Of a stretch of DNA of 64,000 bases, positions 60,960-64,000 are shown piece by piece. Below the pieces are notes generated by a model, which saw only the letters and a list, made by a program, of their open reading frames with translations, searched no databases and was not told where the DNA came from. Made by a program: the position numbers and the translations under genes. This DNA comes from Acinetobacter geminorum (GTDB lineage Bacteria; Pseudomonadota; Gammaproteobacteria; Pseudomonadales; Moraxellaceae), in assembly GCF_013009345.1 (NCBI RefSeq), contig NZ_JABELE010000012.1, positions 62,001 to 126,000 on the forward strand, given 5' to 3'. Position 1 is the stretch's first letter; every line of letters starts with the position of its first letter.

Positions 60960-62035
60960 GAGCCTGAAGCACCTCCACCGCCAAAACGGCCTCCGCCGCC
61001 ACCATAGCCTCCGCCACCTCCGCCGAAGCCTCCTCCGCGTCCGCCACCGCCAGAACCACTTAAAATAGCCTGTAAAATAAGTTGGGCAATTGATGTAATG
61101 AGTAAAAAGAAAATACCAAAACCAAGTAGTAAGCTAGTGACCAACCCTGCCCCATTTACGAATCCTGCTACCGCAGCAGCCACACCTGCTGTAGATGCAC
61201 TAAGCGGACGACCAACAATAAATGATCCCACAACCCCAGCAACAAGAATAAATAAAGCCATTGTAAGCGTTTTTTGTTTGGCTTGTTGTTCTTCGGCAGC
61301 TTGATGTTGGCGTTCTTTTAAATCTTGGGCAGCTTGCTGAGCTACTTCTGGGTCAAGATTTAAAATTCTTCCAATTTCATCCAGACCTGCATTTAAACCT
61401 TGCGCATATTGGGCTTGTTTAAAATAAGGCGTAATTTGGTTTCGAATAATCCGACTTGCCACAATATCCGGCAACACACCTTCTAAACCATAGCCAGTTA
61501 GTATTTGTATACGGCGGTCATTTACAGCGACTGCAATGAGTAATCCATTGTCACGTTTAGATGATCCTAATTGCCACTTTTCACCAACACGTAATGCATA
61601 ATCAAAGATATCTTCTTGGCCAGTGGTAGGAACAATAACGACACCAATCTGCGCTTTGCCTTGTTGGTACAAACTTAGAATTTTTTGATCAAGTTGTTGC
61701 TTCTCAGCCTCGCTTAAGATATTGGCTTGATCAATAACAGGCTGGTTTAAAGTTGGCAAACCACGAATTGATTCGCCATCAGCCATATCATTCGCAACTT
61801 GGACTTGAGGAGCAGGGCTTGAAGCAGCTTGCCCTTCTAGTTTAGTTGCAGTAGCTTGAGTTTGTTGCTTTTGAATAATTTTGCCAGCAACTATTGCGTC
61901 TGCCTCATCGGTAGCAGTTGCAATATTACTTTCACTCCATGCCGTATTCTGAAAAAGAACACCACAACAGAGCAAAATTAAGGTCGAAATAAAGACCTTA
62001 ATTTGCTTTGATTGCAGCAATAGAGTATTTCTCAT
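60953..62035 (-). CDS. TPM-domain membrane protein with Gly-rich tail (YgcG-like)
   Basis: 360 residues. A signal segment (VFISTLILLCCGVLFQNTAW), then the TPM domain at residues about 95-215 (QPVIDQANILSEAEKQQLDQ, QIGVVIVPTTGQEDIFDYAL, RDNGLLIAVAVNDRRIQILT). Two transmembrane stretches lie at about 255-330. The tail is almost pure Gly with Arg, Phe and Tyr (residues about 333-357) and ends SGSW. Such proteins are nearly always next to lemA, as here. Function is uncertain. Confidence 0.88.
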   Translation of the reverse strand: MRNTLLLQSKQIKVFISTLILLCCGVLFQNTAWSESNIATATDEADAIVAGKIIQKQQTQATATKLEGQAASSPAPQVQVANDMADGESIRGLPTLNQPVIDQANILSEAEKQQLDQKILSLYQQGKAQIGVVIVPTTGQEDIFDYALRVGEKWQLGSSKRDNGLLIAVAVNDRRIQILTGYGLEGVLPDIVASRIIRNQITPYFKQAQYAQGLNAGLDEIGRILNLDPEVAQQAAQDLKERQHQAAEEQQAKQKTLTMALFILVAGVVGSFIVGRPLSASTAGVAAAVAGFVNGAGLVTSLLLGFGIFFLLITSIAQLILQAILSGSGGGGRGGGFGGGGGGYGGGGGRFGGGGASGSW

Positions 62036-62059
62036 ACGGCACTCCTTTGATTTATAAAA

Positions 62060-62650
62060 TTAATCAAAAGAAACTTTTGGAGCCTGTTGTGCGGATGCTT
62101 CTGCAGAGAAATTGGCTTTTGGATGCATACCAATTACTTTTGCTGTTACTGCCTGTGGGAACTGACGCACATATGAGTTATAGTCTTGTACTGTTGTAAT
62201 GTAACGATTACGTGCAACAGCAATACGGTTTTCCGTACCTTCAAGCTGAACTTGTAATTCTTGGAATTGAGTATTGGCTTTCAAATCTGGGTAATTTTCC
62301 GAAACAGCAATGAGTCGAGATAACGCCCCTGTTAATTGACTTTGAGCCTGTTGATATTTTTCAAGTAAAGCCGGATCTTCTAAAACTTCCTTATCAACTT
62401 TTAAACCTGCAACATTAGAACGTGCCTGAGTTACTTCGGTTAATACTTGCTCTTCGTGCTTAGCATAGCCTTTAACAACGTTTACAAGGTTTGGTACCAA
62501 ATCTGATCGACGTTGATATTGGTTCTGTACTTCAGACCACGCTGCTGTTACAGCCTCATCTTTTACTTGTAGAGTGTTATAGCCACATCCCGAAAACAGT
62601 AAGGTACTGGCAAGTGTTGTTGCGATTGCAAATTGTTTCAACGTTTTCAT
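62060..62650 (-). CDS. lemA: LemA-family protein
   Basis: 196 residues from the ATG at 62650; a GTG at 62656 is the alternative. The N-terminus has a lipobox-like FSGCG. LemA hallmarks are WSEVQNQYQRRSDLVPNLVN, VVKGYAKHEEQVLTEVTQAR, ENYPDLKANTQFQELQVQLE and GTENRIAVARNRYITTVQDYN. The helical protein is probably lipid-anchored with its body outside the cytoplasm. It forms an operon with the two TPM-domain genes. Confidence 0.92.
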   Translation of the reverse strand: MKTLKQFAIATTLASTLLFSGCGYNTLQVKDEAVTAAWSEVQNQYQRRSDLVPNLVNVVKGYAKHEEQVLTEVTQARSNVAGLKVDKEVLEDPALLEKYQQAQSQLTGALSRLIAVSENYPDLKANTQFQELQVQLEGTENRIAVARNRYITTVQDYNSYVRQFPQAVTAKVIGMHPKANFSAEASAQQAPKVSFD

Positions 62651-62781
62651 CGTCACATTATCCTCAAGTTTTTCTTTATATTTTTAACCTCTTTACCTGA
62701 TTGTATGATGAATTAGGCATTATTGTGTTGCTTTTATTTTATTGATTTAAAAAAAACCGGATTTTTAAATCCGGTTATCTA

Positions 62782-63669
62782 TTAGCTCAATCGCTGATCT
62801 TTTTCTTGTTCAAAACTTGCCATTTGATATTCTTCTGCTAAAGAGCTTTTCCAATAATTAACCATCCTGCCATAATCTTTTTGACTCGGATGAAAGTCTT
62901 TTTTGTAATATGCGAAGTATTCAGGCATTAACTGAATCAGCATCTTCATCAGCAAATATAATCCAAATAAATTACCCCCGATTTTAGGTAAGCTATTCCA
63001 TTTATCTTGCCAAAATAAACGAGTTGTCCCATAAAAAGCGAGACTCGCAAATCCTGTAGTGACGCTGCGCATGAGTAAACGACGGATACGATCATCACCA
63101 TATACATGTTGATAAACATCAAATGCAACCGAACGGTGTTCAATTTCTTCAATCGCATGCCATACCCAAAGTTTTAGCGCATCTTCATCTAGGGTTTTTA
63201 ATAACTCTGGATGTTGTAAGATATATCCCCCAAGTAAAGCAGTGAAATGTTCAAATGCACAGGTCAACGCCAATTGCAGCTTAGGTGGAATTGTTCTTAA
63301 ATATTTATCGCGCTCATTTAGCCAATTTTGAAAACTGTCCAGATTATAATCATCACGTCGCCAAGCTTCATTAAACTCGCCATGTGCTTTGGAATGCATG
63401 GCCTCTTGTCCAATAAACGCCGCAATTTGTGCTTGTAGCTGAGGATCTGAGACTTTATCACGCACATTACGTACACTATTTACAAAAAATTGCTCACCCA
63501 CCGGAAACGTTGATGAGAGTGCAGTTAAAAAATGCGACATGAGGGGTGAATTTGCAAAATAGTGCCGCTTGATCGCCTTTGGATTAAATTCAAGACGACG
63601 CACTGTAATACCCAACGCTTTTCGACGATTTAAATATGATTTTTCTGCCGTCATACCTGCGATGTTCAT
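62782..63669 (-). CDS. PF10118-type predicted metal-dependent hydrolase
   Basis: 295 residues from the ATG at 63669 with AGG eight bases upstream; a GTG at 63678 is the alternative. Conserved acid/His motifs resembling a ferritin-like di-metal site appear as PVGEQFFVNSVR, FIGQEAMHSKAHGEFNEAW, AFEHFTALLGGYIL and HAIEEIEHRSVAFDVY. This pattern belongs to the family annotated as predicted metal-dependent hydrolase. The real reaction is unknown. It is transcribed alone, between lemA and gltD. Confidence 0.84.
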   Translation of the reverse strand: MNIAGMTAEKSYLNRRKALGITVRRLEFNPKAIKRHYFANSPLMSHFLTALSSTFPVGEQFFVNSVRNVRDKVSDPQLQAQIAAFIGQEAMHSKAHGEFNEAWRRDDYNLDSFQNWLNERDKYLRTIPPKLQLALTCAFEHFTALLGGYILQHPELLKTLDEDALKLWVWHAIEEIEHRSVAFDVYQHVYGDDRIRRLLMRSVTTGFASLAFYGTTRLFWQDKWNSLPKIGGNLFGLYLLMKMLIQLMPEYFAYYKKDFHPSQKDYGRMVNYWKSSLAEEYQMASFEQEKDQRLS

Positions 63670-63790
63670 ATTCAACACCTACTGTATTGAAGAAGGAAGT
63701 TTCGAGTATGTCGCGAGCTTTAAACGCTAAAAAGGGCAAAAAAGCTTATTATATTTGCCAAAAACATCAAAGTGACTAATGGTAGACAAT

Positions 63791-63817
63791 AAAAAGCCCA
63801 CTTGAAGTAGGCTTTTT
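63791..63817 (-). terminator. Terminator of gltD
   Basis: A 12-bp stem with one wobble (63791-63802 with 63806-63817) flanked by A and T runs. It lies about 25 bp after the gltD stop on the minus strand. Confidence 0.82.
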
Positions 63818-63841
63818 TGAGTGTTTTAACAAATGTCTTTA

Positions 63842-64000
63842 TTAAACACCAAGATAATCCAAAATGCCTTCAGCAGCTTGACGGCCTTCCCAGATCGCAG
63901 TAACGACAAGATCTGAGCCACGCACCATATCACCACCAGCAAAGATTTTCGGGTTTGATGTTTGGAATTTGAATTCTTGCTTTTCAGCTGCGACAACACG
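63842..64000 (-). CDS. gltD: Glutamate synthase small subunit, C-terminal end (partial)
   Basis: The last 52 codons of a minus-strand gene that continues beyond the right edge; the stop TAA is at 63842-63844. The segment NPKIFAGGDMVRGSDLVVTA, followed by IWEGRQAAEGILDYLGV, is the conserved C-terminal FAD/NADPH-binding part of GltD. With GltB it makes two glutamates from glutamine and 2-oxoglutarate. Too short here to comment on the rest. Confidence 0.93.
   Translation of the reverse strand, partial: RVVAAEKQEFKFQTSNPKIFAGGDMVRGSDLVVTAIWEGRQAAEGILDYLGV

Overview
This window looks like a chromosomal segment of a member of the Acinetobacter calcoaceticus-baumannii complex. The evidence is the low GC content, the MdfA-like chloramphenicol efflux gene craA, the lipB-lipA lipase pair, the Acinetobacter-type minor-pilin/competence operon, a SpoT with a decayed synthetase domain, and a pilA-pglL-bfr-bfd block. 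The exact species cannot be settled from the sequence alone. I see no rRNA, tRNA, insertion sequence, prophage or CRISPR array. Both ends cut a gene: glyS on the left and gltD on the right.

Layout. 1-8.8 kb: the end of glyS, an orphan HARE/PD-(D/E)XK-like protein, an EamA transporter with a divergent LysR regulator, small secreted proteins, a secreted subtilisin-type protease with a small membrane partner, and a repetitive Lys/Ala-rich secreted protein. 8.9-18.8 kb: the complete arginine succinyltransferase operon (astC-A-D-B-E) behind glutamate dehydrogenase, then an amino-acid permease lying between two very AT-rich gaps. 19.2-31.9 kb: mixed single genes, namely an alpha/beta hydrolase, a methyltransferase, lipoproteins, an orphan ParA, an AI-2E family permease, sodC, a YccS-like protein, craA, and a mdaB-ygiN quinone pair flanked by two paralogous lipoproteins. 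32-38.4 kb: a D-2-hydroxyglutarate dehydrogenase-like gene divergent from serA, two tandem RhtA-like exporters, a hemerythrin and a TSUP transporter. 38.4-43.9 kb: truB, the lipase chaperone and lipase, and the rpsP-rimM-trmD-rplS operon. 44-51.6 kb: a tightly overlapping seven-gene type IV minor-pilin operon (fimU-pilV-pilW-pilX-pilY1-comE-comF). 51.7-57.8 kb: ispH, gmk-rpoZ-spoT, ridA, bfd and bfr. 57.8-64 kb: the O-oligosaccharyltransferase pglL, major pilin pilA with a sigma-54 promoter and distal inverted-repeat boxes, a lemA/TPM-domain cluster, a PF10118-type protein and the end of gltD.

How the genes work together. AST and GdhA together turn arginine into glutamate and then 2-oxoglutarate. 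SerA and the neighbouring FAD dehydrogenase plausibly form a D-2-hydroxyglutarate cycle. The minor pilins, PilY1, PilA and PglL build and modify the type IV pilus used for twitching and DNA uptake. LipB folds LipA before type II secretion. Bfd and Bfr handle iron release and storage.

The points most worth a second look are: the degenerate ferroxidase site in Bfr; the loss of synthetase motifs in SpoT; the sigma-54 promoter and paired TGACA-N5-TGTCA boxes upstream of pilA; the 48-bp perfect palindrome between pilA and pglL; possible orphan small-RNA loci near 7.6 kb and 16.6 kb; the lipoprotein paralogues around mdaB-ygiN; and the orphan HARE/PD-(D/E)XK-like protein.
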